From Hyphomicrobiales bacterium (GTDB lineage: Bacteria; Pseudomonadota; Alphaproteobacteria; Rhizobiales; HXMU1428-3), in contig JAEPQF010000005.1 in NCBI GenBank assembly GCA_017640685.1, positions 1-53,157 on the forward strand: a stretch of 53,157 nt of DNA. The letters are read 5' to 3'. A program made the translations under genes and the position numbers. Positions 26,096-34,146 of this stretch are shown piece after piece. The notes beneath the pieces are model-generated. The model was not told the origin of the DNA and made no database searches. It saw only the letters and a list, made by a program, of their open reading frames with translations. Each line of letters begins with the position of its first letter. Positions within the stretch are counted from its first letter, which is position 1.

Positions 26096-26169
26096 AAGGA
26101 TATAGCTCAGTTAGGTAGAGCATCAGACTATTAATCTGACGGTTGAAGGTTCAAATCCTTCTATCTTTT
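26096..26169 (+). tRNA. tRNA-like gene, anticodon ATT (formally Asn), atypical
   Basis: All four arms fold. The acceptor stem AAGGATA/TATCTTT has 7 bp with one G-T pair; U8 A9 are present. The D arm is GCTC-AGTTAGGTA-GAGC. The anticodon stem TCAGA/TCTGA is perfect, with loop CTATTAA (anticodon 26130-26132), followed by a 5-base variable loop and the T arm GAAGG-TTCAAAT-CCTTC. Total length is 74 bases with discriminator T and no encoded CCA. Anticodon ATT would read AAU (Asn), but bacteria normally use GTT, and A34 is otherwise almost limited to tRNA-Arg(ACG). One base change from either Asn (GTT) or Lys (TTT) would explain it. The first pair A1-U72 and U73 are also unusual for tRNA-Asn. It may be functional, a diverged copy, or a mimic. 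Confidence 0.65.
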
Positions 26170-26258
26170 CGCGTCTTGAAAACGCATCAGCCTGTCACGC
26201 TGACTTTAATACAACTCTTGGTTCGAAAACGGGTTTGTGATTTTGAGGGTTCTTTTTT

Positions 26259-26277
26259 AAAGAGCTTGCTCTTTTTA
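26259..26277 (+). terminator. Short hairpin with T run downstream of the tRNA-like gene
   Basis: TTAAAGAGC and GCTCTTTTTAA form a self-complementary hairpin with a two-base apex; T runs lie on both sides, so it could terminate in either direction. It lies about 90 bases after the tRNA-like gene. Confidence 0.5.
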
Positions 26278-26487
26278 AGGGGGCTTGATTGATCACCCTA
26301 AATGATATGCCGCAGCTTCATGATGATGATGACGCGCTATCGCCCTAAGCTTTACTTTTGCTTTGCATAAAATGAGCTTAGCGCTTTGGATGCTTTGATT
26401 GTCCGCTCTGAAAATGCCGCTTGAGTTTTTGTCACTCGTTTTCGGATCATTTATTTTTAATTGAACTAAAACGCACTTATGCGCGAC

Positions 26488-26515
26488 AGATATAAAATCT
26501 AAATATTTTATATCT
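26488..26515. repeat. Perfect 11-bp AT-rich inverted repeat
   Basis: AGATATAAAAT and ATTTTATATCT are separated by 6 bases, about 175 bp before the slipin start. The symmetry and AT-richness would suit a regulator-binding operator or a weak bidirectional stem; no T run follows it beyond the arm itself. Confidence 0.55.
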
Positions 26516-26561
26516 GATTTTTTCAAACATAAAACTGAACATGGTTAAGTTTATAACCAGT

Positions 26562-26670
26562 TTTTTTAGTGGCGCTTCAGATGCCTCTTTTTATGGGCCT
26601 TTAGATTGCCCACTAGCAACCGGCCTAAAGCATCCGCTTTTTTAAACTTCAGGTGCCCGCAAGGCATCCG
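26562..26670. repeat. Palindromic repeat units upstream of the slipin gene
   Basis: Units related to those at 622-730 occur here: GCGCTTCAGATGCC (26572-26585), CCTTTAGATTGCCCACTAGC (26599-26618, closed by AACCGGC) and CTTCAGGTGCCCGCAAGGCA (26648-26667, closed by TCCG). In the last, GTGCC pairs with GGCAT-like bases around CGCAA, and in the middle one GATTGC and GCAACC are the pairing arms, so the hairpin is kept although the sequence changed. The first 19 bases (26562-26580) recur exactly at 27871-27889 on the other side of the slipin gene. Confidence 0.7.
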
Positions 26671-26689
26671 TATTCATGAGGGTAAAGTT

Positions 26690-27844
26690 ATGGGACTTAT
26701 TGATTGGATTTTTGGAATGAAACGATTTCTTGTTCATGAGAATGAACGAGTGATCACTCTTTATAAAGGCAAAGTTAAACGTATCCTTGGACCGGGGGAG
26801 TATGCGCTTCCTAACCGGGGCAACCGTTTGACTATTGTCAGATATGATATCGTTACTGATCCATTTTTTGCCTCTAATCTCACCAAAGCGATTATGAGAA
26901 AAATTCCAGATCAAGCTAAGACACATTTAACAACCATTCAAACATCTGCCACTGAAGTGGCGATGCTTGAGCGGGACGGGCAACTTTATAGTGCGCTTGG
27001 ACCTGATGAGAAAATTTATGTTTGGAATGATGCTGGCCCTTGGTCAGTTTCCAAAATTGATGTTTCTGATGATTTTGCGGTTTCCCCTGCTCTTTTGAAA
27101 CGTTCTGGCATTTCTAGAATTGTGAATTACTTTTATGTGAAAGAAGTTTTGGATGGGCAAGTGGCACTTGTTTATATTGACGGTGCTTATGACCGCAAGT
27201 TAGGACCTGGCCTTCATGGCTTTTGGCGCATTGGGAAGTCCGTTGTGTTTAAGATTATAGACACACGGCGCCAGTCTCTTGACGTGAGCAGTCAAGAAGT
27301 TTTGACGAAAGACCGTGTCACCATTCGTGTGAACATTGCTGCTGATTACAAGGTTGTTGATCCTTTATTGGCAACAACAAAGGTTAAAGATTTTGAAGAT
27401 GCGCTTTATCGCTCGCTTCAATATGCATTTCGCAAAACTCTTGGTTCTTTGAGCCTTGATCAAATTTTGGAAAAGAAAGTCTCAATTGATGCAGACGCAG
27501 CCCAAAGGATCAAAACTGAAATGGCTGAGATCGGCATTGAAGTGAAAGACATTACTTTGAAAGATGTGATTCTTCCTGGTGATATGCGTGAGATCTTGAA
27601 TAAAGTTGTCACGGCTGAAAAGGAAGCTGAAGCGAATGTTATTCGCCGTAGAGAAGAGACCAACGCAACGCGGTCTCTTTTGAACACAGCCAAAGTCATG
27701 GCGGATAACCCTGTTATGCTTCGGTTAAAAGAACTTGAAGCTTTGACAGAGATTTCTGCCAAGGTGGACAAACTTACCATTCATAATGGCACAAGCGGCT
27801 TGATGAATGATATTGTTCGCTTAGGAGAAGAAGGGGAGATCTAG
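26690..27844 (+). CDS. Slipin (SPFH/stomatin-like) family protein
   Basis: A 384-residue membrane-associated scaffold protein. It begins with a short hydrophobic stretch (MGLIDWIFGMKRFLVHENER) followed by VITLYKGKVKRILGPGEYAL. The SPFH core is recognised by RRQSLDVSSQEVLTKDRVTI, then VVDPLLATTKV and LYRSLQYAFRKTLGSLSLDQ, and ends in a charged helix (VVTAEKEAEANVIRRREETN). Slipins organise membrane microdomains and often pair with NfeD proteases; no nfeD is present here. The start ATG 26690 is chosen because GAGGG lies 6 bases upstream; the longer frame from TTG 26606 runs through the palindromic repeat and is not credible. Confidence 0.88.
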   Translation: MGLIDWIFGMKRFLVHENERVITLYKGKVKRILGPGEYALPNRGNRLTIVRYDIVTDPFFASNLTKAIMRKIPDQAKTHLTTIQTSATEVAMLERDGQLYSALGPDEKIYVWNDAGPWSVSKIDVSDDFAVSPALLKRSGISRIVNYFYVKEVLDGQVALVYIDGAYDRKLGPGLHGFWRIGKSVVFKIIDTRRQSLDVSSQEVLTKDRVTIRVNIAADYKVVDPLLATTKVKDFEDALYRSLQYAFRKTLGSLSLDQILEKKVSIDADAAQRIKTEMAEIGIEVKDITLKDVILPGDMREILNKVVTAEKEAEANVIRRREETNATRSLLNTAKVMADNPVMLRLKELEALTEISAKVDKLTIHNGTSGLMNDIVRLGEEGEI

Positions 27845-27870
27845 AGCTTTGTTCTCTCACGGGCTATTGC

Positions 27871-27910
27871 TTTTTTAGTGGCGCTTCAGGTTGCCCAAAT
27901 ACAACCGCGC
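27871..27910. repeat. Palindromic repeat unit downstream of the slipin gene
   Basis: The unit GCGCTTCAGGTTGCCCAAAT (27881-27900), closed by ACAACCGCGC, has GCGC at both ends and GGTTG/CAACC arms. The first 19 bases (27871-27889) are an exact direct repeat of 26562-26580, so the slipin gene is bracketed by copies of this element. Confidence 0.7.
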
Positions 27911-27924
27911 TGCTATTGCGGCAG

Positions 27925-27995
27925 GCCCTCCGAGGGGCGGCGCAACGCGCCGGGCAGCTGGCGCTGCCATGTCCCTCAGCCCATAAAGGGCTGAG
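27925..27995. repeat. GC-rich cluster of four consecutive hairpins
   Basis: Four stems follow each other with almost no spacer: GCCC/GGGC (27925-27938), GGCGC/GCGCC (27939-27951), GGCAGC/GCTGCC (27953-27968) and CTCAGCCC/GGGCTGAG (27975-27995). The block is far richer in GC than its surroundings. It follows a palindromic repeat unit and lies between two convergent genes, like a BIME-type mosaic. It may have come from a mobile palindromic element; no second copy is in the window. Confidence 0.6.
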
Positions 27996-28026
27996 CTCCT
28001 TCTTCGTAAAGTTAGATTGTTAAAAG

Positions 28027-28059
28027 AAAAGCCATAAGCATTTGCTTATGGCTTTTTTT
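28027..28059. terminator. Bidirectional terminator between slipin and DMT transporter genes
   Basis: AAAAGCCATAAGCA and TGCTTATGGCTTTT form a perfect 14-bp stem with a two-base apex and T runs on both strands. The stop codon of the minus-strand transporter gene (28046-28048) is inside the right arm, so the gene's last codons double as terminator DNA. Confidence 0.9.
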
Positions 28060-28948
28060 CTGCTCTGACGAAACTCACACCTATAGCTGCAAGAGCAACA
28101 CCGCCCCAGGCCCATATAGAGAGAGTTTCATCAACCAAAACCCACGCATAAATGGCAGCAATTGGTGGAACGAGAAAAAACAGAGATGATACTTTTGACG
28201 CTTCACCAAACTTGATCATCATGAGCAAAAGAGTCACACCGATGATTGAATTGCCAACAACCAAATAGACTAACGTTAAGTAAAGCTCTGTTGTTGCTTC
28301 ATAGCGATAACCTTCAAAGATTAATGCTAAAATCAGAGTGCAGACAAAGCCAACAATATATTGAATTAAATTCATTGAAATGGGGTGTTGATTGCCACCG
28401 AACCGTTTTTCGTAAAGCGTTAGAATTGTCATGGTGAATAATGCACCGCATGACAAAATAATCCCAAGACTTGAAGAATAAGTTATTTCAGTTTGCAAGA
28501 TAATCACGATTAAAGCACCGCTTAGACCCAATAGGAAACCAAGCCATTGACGCTTTGTTATCACTTCGCCAGTTATTTGCGGTGAGAGGACGGCGATTAA
28601 AATAGGCTGCATTGACGTGATTACCGCAACGCCGCCAGCTGAAATGCCAAACACAATGGCATAATAAACACAACTGAAATGAACCACTTGAAGTAAAAAG
28701 CCTGAAGTTATTGTGTGCTGCCATTCTTTTTTTGTTTTCGGCATTGCTGGTTTGAAAATTAAATAGAGCCCGTAAAAAGCAATACAAGCGAAGAAAAAGC
28801 GCATGTTTAGTAAGGTAAAGGGAGCTGCACTATTCAGCCCTAATTTTGCAAATGTGAAACCTCCTGCCCACAAAAGAATGAAAATGAGTGGGGCAGCTTT
28901 GATAAAAATGGACGCTTTGGATTTGCTATCACCATCTGGCAATGACAT
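28046..28948 (-). CDS. DMT superfamily (EamA) transporter
   Basis: A 300-residue inner-membrane protein with ten predicted helices in two EamA repeats (about 15-145 and 155-295). Typical elements are ILLWAGGFTFAKLGLNSAAP in the first repeat, GVAVITSMQPILIAVLSP, and FLVPPIAAIYAWVLVDETLS in the second. EamA proteins export amino acids or other metabolites; the substrate is not evident. The start ATG 28948 has no clear ribosome site. The gene stands alone, convergent with the slipin gene. Confidence 0.9.
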   Translation of the reverse strand: MSLPDGDSKSKASIFIKAAPLIFILLWAGGFTFAKLGLNSAAPFTLLNMRFFFACIAFYGLYLIFKPAMPKTKKEWQHTITSGFLLQVVHFSCVYYAIVFGISAGGVAVITSMQPILIAVLSPQITGEVITKRQWLGFLLGLSGALIVIILQTEITYSSSLGIILSCGALFTMTILTLYEKRFGGNQHPISMNLIQYIVGFVCTLILALIFEGYRYEATTELYLTLVYLVVGNSIIGVTLLLMMIKFGEASKVSSLFFLVPPIAAIYAWVLVDETLSIWAWGGVALAAIGVSFVRAEKKP

Positions 28949-29066
28949 TGGATTGATCGTTTCTATGGAGATTAAAGTTTAAGCTGGTTAGTGCCTAATG
29001 AATTCACTCGTTTATAGTGATGCCTAGTTCTAAGATTTGTAAAGCTGCAAAATTGGGTATTGCGCT

Positions 29067-31172
29067 TTAAGAGTTAATACTTAGACTTGCTTCTTCTACA
29101 GCTGCTGGTAACCAAACAGAGAAAGTTGTTCCTCTGCCAAGAACGCTTTTCACATCAATGTGCCCCCCCATACGGCTGATCAAGGTTTGTGAAATTGAAA
29201 GCCCGAGGCCTGTGCCTTCACTTTGCTTGGTTGTAAAGAAAGGATCAAAGACGCGTTTTAAAACATCTGGTGACATGCCTTTGCCAGTGTCAGAGATTTC
29301 TATGAGAACACCAGGTGTCTCGCCTTCAACTTTGTCTTTGCAATTTAATGTTAACGTTCCTCCACCTTCCATAGAGTGAATTGCATTGACGATGAGATTG
29401 ATAAGCACTTGTTGGAACTCTGTTCTGTTGATTAATACAGGGTTCTCGGAATTTGAATTTCTTTCCACTTTTATGAGCGTTTTATTAAGTAAGTGCTGAA
29501 CAAGGAGCAAGCAATCTGTCATTACATCATCAACCATATGTTGATCGTGATAACCGGCAAACTCTTCTGGTCTTGCGAATTGCAAGAGTTTGCTCACGAT
29601 AAGATTGATTGAATGAACCTGCTCATCTATCAACCTAAACTCAGTGATGACTTGATTTGTTTCTTCTCCTAACACTTCTCGGATGACGTCCATATTGCCT
29701 TGTATAACAGCAACAGGGTTATTGATTTCATGGGCAACACCCGCTGTGATTTCACCAATTGCGGCTAATTTTTCAGATATGACCAATTGTTTGGTGGTTG
29801 ATTCTAATTGCTTATTAGTGGCTTGTAATTCAGCTGTTCGCTCTTCAACACGCTTGTTCAGCTCTTCAGCCCAGTTTCTCAATTGCTTATCTCTTTGTTG
29901 CAGTAGATCTAATAGTTCATCTAGGTGGTTCGCAACTTTACCAATTTCATCTCTGCTTTCAACGGGCCCTGTTCGCGCACTCATATTACCTTCTTCAACG
30001 TCAAGTATGGTGGAGACCATGCGCTCTAATGGTTTGAAAATGCCGCGCACCCAATAGAGGAAAATGGGAACAGAGATTAAGGTGACAACTAGGAAAATCG
30101 CTACCAAAATAAAAAGCGTTGTGTATTTTTCTGTTTGAAATGGTTTATCAAGAAACCCAACATAGAGCATCCCGACCCGTTTGCCATAACTATCTATAAT
30201 GGGTTCATAAGCTGAGATGTACCAATCATTAACAACGAAGGCTCGGTCTAACCAGATTTTTCCTTTATCCAAGACTGTTTCACGCACAATGGCAGACACT
30301 CTTGTGCCCAGAGCTCGCTTATTTTCAAAAAGGCGAACATTCGTACTCACACGCACATCATCTAGGAACAAAGTGGTTGTGCCTTGACTACCAAAGGGAA
30401 GACTGGCTTGTTGATAGACCAGAGCGTTGATTGTATCTATAAAATCTAGATTTCTATTGAGAAGTATACCGCCGACTAGAGCTGCCTTTTCACCATTGAT
30501 TGTCACTGGTGTTGCGGTTTGCACCATCATGCCGCGAGTTTCCATTTTTCTATTTGTTGGAACGGCGGCTTTAGTTGGAATTAATTTAACCGTGGCTTGG
30601 TTGGCGAGTTCTGGTGACAAAAAGGAAAGCTGTTTTTGATTATAAATATCAATGCTAGTTGCCGATTGACCTTTCAAAGCTTTTTGGATGACCGACCATA
30701 TTTTCGGTATCCTTTCACTTTTTGTTTTGGAGGCTGATGAAATGATTTCTCCTTTTTCTTTTACAATATAGAGGAAATCAAACTCGAGTTTATTGCGGCT
30801 TTTTTGCAAGAAAAAGGAAAGCTCATTATCAACATTGTTCTTTACGACATCTACAAAATTCGCAGATGCCCCAACAGCTTGTATTTTTTCCCCGCTATTT
30901 TCTAGAATGCGATTTAGGTACTGACGCGCGATGGTCAGGTCGCCATTTACTTTTGATATTAATAGATTATCAAACTGACCAGACCAGCGATATATGGAAA
31001 ACCCCATTAACAAAGGCGAAACGAGTAATATGGGAAGCAAGGCAACGAGAAGTAGGCGCAGGCGAACAGATTTATCGACATCAGGTATCGCAAGTTTGAA
31101 CTTTTTTGGCGCTGTATTAAACATTTTCAAAATTACTCTTTGAGGGAAAATTCTCTCTTTGCTTCCTTTCAT
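29067..31172 (-). CDS. Membrane sensor histidine kinase with Cache and HAMP domains
   Basis: The sensor half of a two-component pair. One membrane helix near 27-50 (LLLVALLPILLVSPLLMGFS) is followed by a double-Cache-like extracytoplasmic region (about 55-350; VGMLYVGFLDKPF is characteristic), a second helix (FILVAIFLVVTLISVPIFLY), HAMP (RMVSTILDVEEGNMSARTGP), a coiled coil, and the kinase core. The phospho-accepting His (about residue 481) is in ITAGVAHEINNP; the N box is INLIVNAIHS, and G boxes are ISDTGKGM and EGTGLGLSIS. The start may instead be the ATG at 31124 (16 residues shorter); neither has a strong SD. It is 31 bp downstream of its regulator gene, in one operon. Cache domains usually bind small organic acids or amino acids. 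Confidence 0.92.
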   Translation of the reverse strand: MKGSKERIFPQRVILKMFNTAPKKFKLAIPDVDKSVRLRLLLVALLPILLVSPLLMGFSIYRWSGQFDNLLISKVNGDLTIARQYLNRILENSGEKIQAVGASANFVDVVKNNVDNELSFFLQKSRNKLEFDFLYIVKEKGEIISSASKTKSERIPKIWSVIQKALKGQSATSIDIYNQKQLSFLSPELANQATVKLIPTKAAVPTNRKMETRGMMVQTATPVTINGEKAALVGGILLNRNLDFIDTINALVYQQASLPFGSQGTTTLFLDDVRVSTNVRLFENKRALGTRVSAIVRETVLDKGKIWLDRAFVVNDWYISAYEPIIDSYGKRVGMLYVGFLDKPFQTEKYTTLFILVAIFLVVTLISVPIFLYWVRGIFKPLERMVSTILDVEEGNMSARTGPVESRDEIGKVANHLDELLDLLQQRDKQLRNWAEELNKRVEERTAELQATNKQLESTTKQLVISEKLAAIGEITAGVAHEINNPVAVIQGNMDVIREVLGEETNQVITEFRLIDEQVHSINLIVSKLLQFARPEEFAGYHDQHMVDDVMTDCLLLVQHLLNKTLIKVERNSNSENPVLINRTEFQQVLINLIVNAIHSMEGGGTLTLNCKDKVEGETPGVLIEISDTGKGMSPDVLKRVFDPFFTTKQSEGTGLGLSISQTLISRMGGHIDVKSVLGRGTTFSVWLPAAVEEASLSINS

Positions 31173-31203
31173 TTAAAGGCTTATTTTTTATCTTCTTTTT
31201 TAT

Positions 31204-32607
31204 TCAAACTTCCCATTGCGCGCATTTACGATCAATGGTTTTTCTTGAAATGCCTAACCTTCTGGCTGCTTCCGCTCTGTTGCCATTTGAATCGTCCAAA
31301 ACTTTTAAGATATGCCGTTTTTCGACCTTATCCATTCTTTCAGAATTTAAATCTTCTTTGGTTGTATTTTTGGTTTGGAATTGCGTTGGGTAAGCTCCTA
31401 AAATAAGAGAGCGTTCAATGAAATTGCGTAGCTCCCTTACATTGCCTGGCCATTCCATATTAGTTAGGCCATCTAAAACTGTTTTAGTGAGCGGCAAAGA
31501 TTGAACGCCCAATTCTTTTGAAAATTTTTCAACAAACATCTCTGCTAGTTCTTTAATGTCTCCCCTTCTTTGTCTGAGCGGTGGCATGGCGATGTGCATG
31601 ATGTTGAGACGATAAAATAAATCTGAGCGGAAACGCCCTTCTTCGACTTCTAATGGTAAATCTGCATTGGTCGCAAAGATAAACCTGACATTGACGGGCA
31701 CTTCACGTTCAGACCCAACCGGCCTGATTTTTTTATCTTCAATTGCACGCAATAATTTACTTTGCATGCTCATTGGTAGTTCCGCGATTTCATCCAAAAA
31801 TAAAGTCCCGCCATTTGCATAGGAGAACAAACCCTCTCTTCGACTAAGCGTTTCACTGGATGCTTCTTTTAATTGGCCAAAAAATTCGCTCTCAATCATA
31901 TCTTCAGCTATAGCGGCGCAATTAACTGGCACGAAAGGTTGGTCAGCTCTATCTGACAATGAATGAAGTGTTCGAGCTGCAATTTCTTTTCCAGAACCAG
32001 ACTCACCGGTAAAGAGCACTGAGGTTGGCATGGGGGCTACGCGTTCTAAAGTCTTTCGAATTTCTGTGATTGCTTTGGAAGAGCCTAGCAGGCGATTATA
32101 TTGACTATCTTCATTGGCATTGGCTTCTAGCTCGTACCTTAAAAGAAAGTTTTCTCTACGGAGGCGAATGCGATCTAGGCAACGAGCGACTGCGTTTAAA
32201 ATTTGATTTGAACGAAATGGCTTAAGAACAAAATCAACGGCACCGGCTTGAAGGGCGCGAATTGCGGTTTCTAAATCTGCGTAAGCGGTGATTAAAATAG
32301 CGTCTGCGAAAAAACCAATGCTTCTTTGTTCGACCAACCATTCGACACCGCTTTGCCCTGTCATGATATTATCTAGAATAACAACATCAAAATGGCCTTT
32401 ATCAAGTGCTAAAGAGGCTTCTTTGGTATTTGAGGCTTCTACGACTTCTTTGCAGCGAGGTTTTAACATTTTCACTAAGAAATTTCGAATGCCAGGTTCG
32501 TCATCGACAATTAGAATTGAAGCCTGGGATAACCAGGGACCAAATTCAAGATTTTGGCCTTCTTTATAATTTGTTTTTATAGGCACTATTTTTTGCTGGT
32601 CGGGCAT
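31204..32607 (-). CDS. NtrC-family response regulator lacking the GAFTGA motif
   Basis: Receiver domain (about 30-145; acidic site VDDEPGI, phospho-Asp in VVILDNIMTG, Lys in DFVLKPFRS), AAA+ domain (Walker A FTGESGSGKEIAARTL, Walker B GGTLFLDEIAELP) and a Fis-type HTH (NRAEAARRLGISRKTIDRKC). Between ESEFFGQLKE and RREGLFSYANGG, where sigma-54 activators carry GAFTGA, the sequence reads ASSETLS. Without that loop it probably cannot remodel sigma-54 holoenzyme, as with the exceptional NtrC of Rhodobacter capsulatus and HupR-type regulators, which act with sigma-70. I start it at ATG 32607 because GGGAG lies 8 bases upstream; GTG 32616 is also in frame. It is followed by its cognate kinase gene. 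Confidence 0.9.
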   Translation of the reverse strand: MPDQQKIVPIKTNYKEGQNLEFGPWLSQASILIVDDEPGIRNFLVKMLKPRCKEVVEASNTKEASLALDKGHFDVVILDNIMTGQSGVEWLVEQRSIGFFADAILITAYADLETAIRALQAGAVDFVLKPFRSNQILNAVARCLDRIRLRRENFLLRYELEANANEDSQYNRLLGSSKAITEIRKTLERVAPMPTSVLFTGESGSGKEIAARTLHSLSDRADQPFVPVNCAAIAEDMIESEFFGQLKEASSETLSRREGLFSYANGGTLFLDEIAELPMSMQSKLLRAIEDKKIRPVGSEREVPVNVRFIFATNADLPLEVEEGRFRSDLFYRLNIMHIAMPPLRQRRGDIKELAEMFVEKFSKELGVQSLPLTKTVLDGLTNMEWPGNVRELRNFIERSLILGAYPTQFQTKNTTKEDLNSERMDKVEKRHILKVLDDSNGNRAEAARRLGISRKTIDRKCAQWEV

Positions 32608-32616
32608 ACAATTCAC

Positions 32617-32940
32617 TCCCGTTTTTCAAAGAAGAAACTCTAAACTCACTATGCTCAGCATTTCTTCGCTTTGCAAGCCCCTCATTTTTATAAGCTTAAG
32701 AATGGATTGTTAGAATATGCGCAGACCTTAATATTTTAACTTTTCTTATTTTATTATTAGTATTAGTAAAACTAAGCTTTAAAACAAAACCAACTATCTC
32801 AACTATACTTTTTTATGTTTTTTCTCTTTCTTATCATTTAAGAAAAATTTATTTTTTATTCCTTGCTTCCTGGACAGGTTATAAGCCATAAATGCAAAAA
32901 AATCGTCGTCCGTTATTTTCAATTTATGATCGGGGTAATT
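32617..32940. other. Divergent intergenic region, regulator versus ugd
   Basis: Very AT-rich spacer of about 320 bp, with long T- and A-rich stretches at 32730-32860, separating the minus-strand regulator operon from the plus-strand ugd gene. It should hold promoters for both; I could not single out -35/-10 pairs with confidence. The part from 32863 is open in the ugd frame but looks non-coding. Confidence 0.4.
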
Positions 32941-34107
32941 ATGAAAATTGCTGTCGCTGGCATAGGCTATGTCGGGTTATCAAATGCTATCTTACTCGCT
33001 CAAAACCATGAAGTCGTTGCTGTTGATATTGTCGCAGAGAAAATAGATGAGCTTAATCATGGTATCTCTCCGATTATTGACGATGAGATTAATCATTACC
33101 TCAAAACAAAAAATTTAAACTTACTTGCTACGCTTGATAAGAGCCTGGCATATAAAGATGCCGACTATATTATTATTGCCACGCCTACAGATTATGACCC
33201 TGAGACAAATTTTTTCAATACCAGTTCAATTGAAGCTGTAATAAACGATGTATTAGAAATCAATCCTAATGCCATCATGGTTATTAAATCGACTATTCCT
33301 GTTGGCTATACTGAAAAACTAAAAAATGAATTCAATTGCGATAATATCATATTTTCTCCTGAATTTTTGAGAGAAGGCAAAGCGCTATATGATAATCTTT
33401 ATCCGTCACGTATTATTGTGGGTGAGCAATCTGATAGAGCTGAAACTTTTGCCAACTTACTCATTGAGGGTGCTGAAAAAAAAGATATATCAACACTTTT
33501 TACAGGCTCCACAGAAGCTGAAGCAATTAAGCTGTTCGCGAACACATTTTTAGCGATGCGCGTTGCTTATTTTAATGAGCTTGATACTTATGCTGAAATG
33601 CATGGTTTGGGAAGCCGTGAAATTATTGAAGGCGTGTGCCTCGACCCACGTATTGGAGACCACTATAACAACCCTTCTTTTGGTTATGGTGGTTACTGCC
33701 TACCCAAAGATACGAAACAATTGCTTGCAAATTATAGAGATGTTCCTCAAAACCTTATCAATGCAATTGTTCAATCCAATACAACTCGAAAAGACTTTAT
33801 TGCGGATACAATCATTCGAATGAATCCCAAAATTGTCGGTATTTACCGGCTTATCATGAAGGCCGGGTCTGATAATTTCAGGGCATCTAGTATTCAAGGT
33901 ATTATGAAACGTATTAAAGCTAAAGGAATTGAGGTTATTGTGTTTGAACCAGAGCTAAAAGAAAATGTTTTTTTTCGCTCGAGGGTTATCACAGATTTAG
34001 ATGAGTTTAAAAAAGAAGCCGATGTGATTATTTCAAACCGTCATTCAGATGATTTAAGTGATGTTTTGGAAAAAGTTTATTCCCGAGATTTATTTGGGAA
34101 TGACTAA
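32941..34107 (+). CDS. ugd: UDP-glucose 6-dehydrogenase
   Basis: Oxidises UDP-glucose to UDP-glucuronate with NAD, supplying an acidic sugar for surface polysaccharide. The N-terminal NAD fold is [35 protein letters not shown] is the family signature, and the catalytic Cys is in [14 protein letters not shown]. Starting at ATG 32941 (CGGGG 7 bases upstream) gives 388 residues, equal to the short E. coli Ugd type; the longer reading from 32863 adds a non-homologous leader. It heads the polysaccharide region, 39 bp before the ligase gene. Confidence 0.94.
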   Translation: MKIAVAGIGYVGLSNAILLAQNHEVVAVDIVAEKIDELNHGISPIIDDEINHYLKTKNLNLLATLDKSLAYKDADYIIIATPTDYDPETNFFNTSSIEAVINDVLEINPNAIMVIKSTIPVGYTEKLKNEFNCDNIIFSPEFLREGKALYDNLYPSRIIVGEQSDRAETFANLLIEGAEKKDISTLFTGSTEAEAIKLFANTFLAMRVAYFNELDTYAEMHGLGSREIIEGVCLDPRIGDHYNNPSFGYGGYCLPKDTKQLLANYRDVPQNLINAIVQSNTTRKDFIADTIIRMNPKIVGIYRLIMKAGSDNFRASSIQGIMKRIKAKGIEVIVFEPELKENVFFRSRVITDLDEFKKEADVIISNRHSDDLSDVLEKVYSRDLFGND

Positions 34108-34146
34108 GTTAATCATCTGCCTTTTTTCAATTTTGAGAGCATTTAA

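Larger units (their letters stand above)
25858..26689. other. Non-coding 832-bp region with terminator, tRNA-like gene and repeats
   Basis: It contains, in order, the efflux-operon terminator (25877), a tRNA-like gene (26096), a short hairpin (26259), an AT-rich perfect inverted repeat (26488) and the palindromic repeat units (26562-26670) that lead into the slipin gene. A minus-strand frame at 26293-26526 starts with TTG and crosses the inverted repeat; I do not trust it. The stretch 25918-26095 holds nothing I can name. Confidence 0.6.

Noticed and set aside
26096-26169. tRNA-like gene as an attachment site for an integrated element
   Set aside because: No integrase gene is nearby and I found no duplicated 3' tRNA fragment in the window.
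26293-26526. Minus-strand 77-codon frame before the slipin gene
   Set aside because: TTG start without a ribosome site, crosses a perfect inverted repeat, low-complexity His/Ala end, no family recognised.
26606-26689. Longer N-terminus for the slipin
   Set aside because: The extra 28 codons are translated palindromic repeat; ATG 26690 has a proper ribosome site and gives the family N-terminus.
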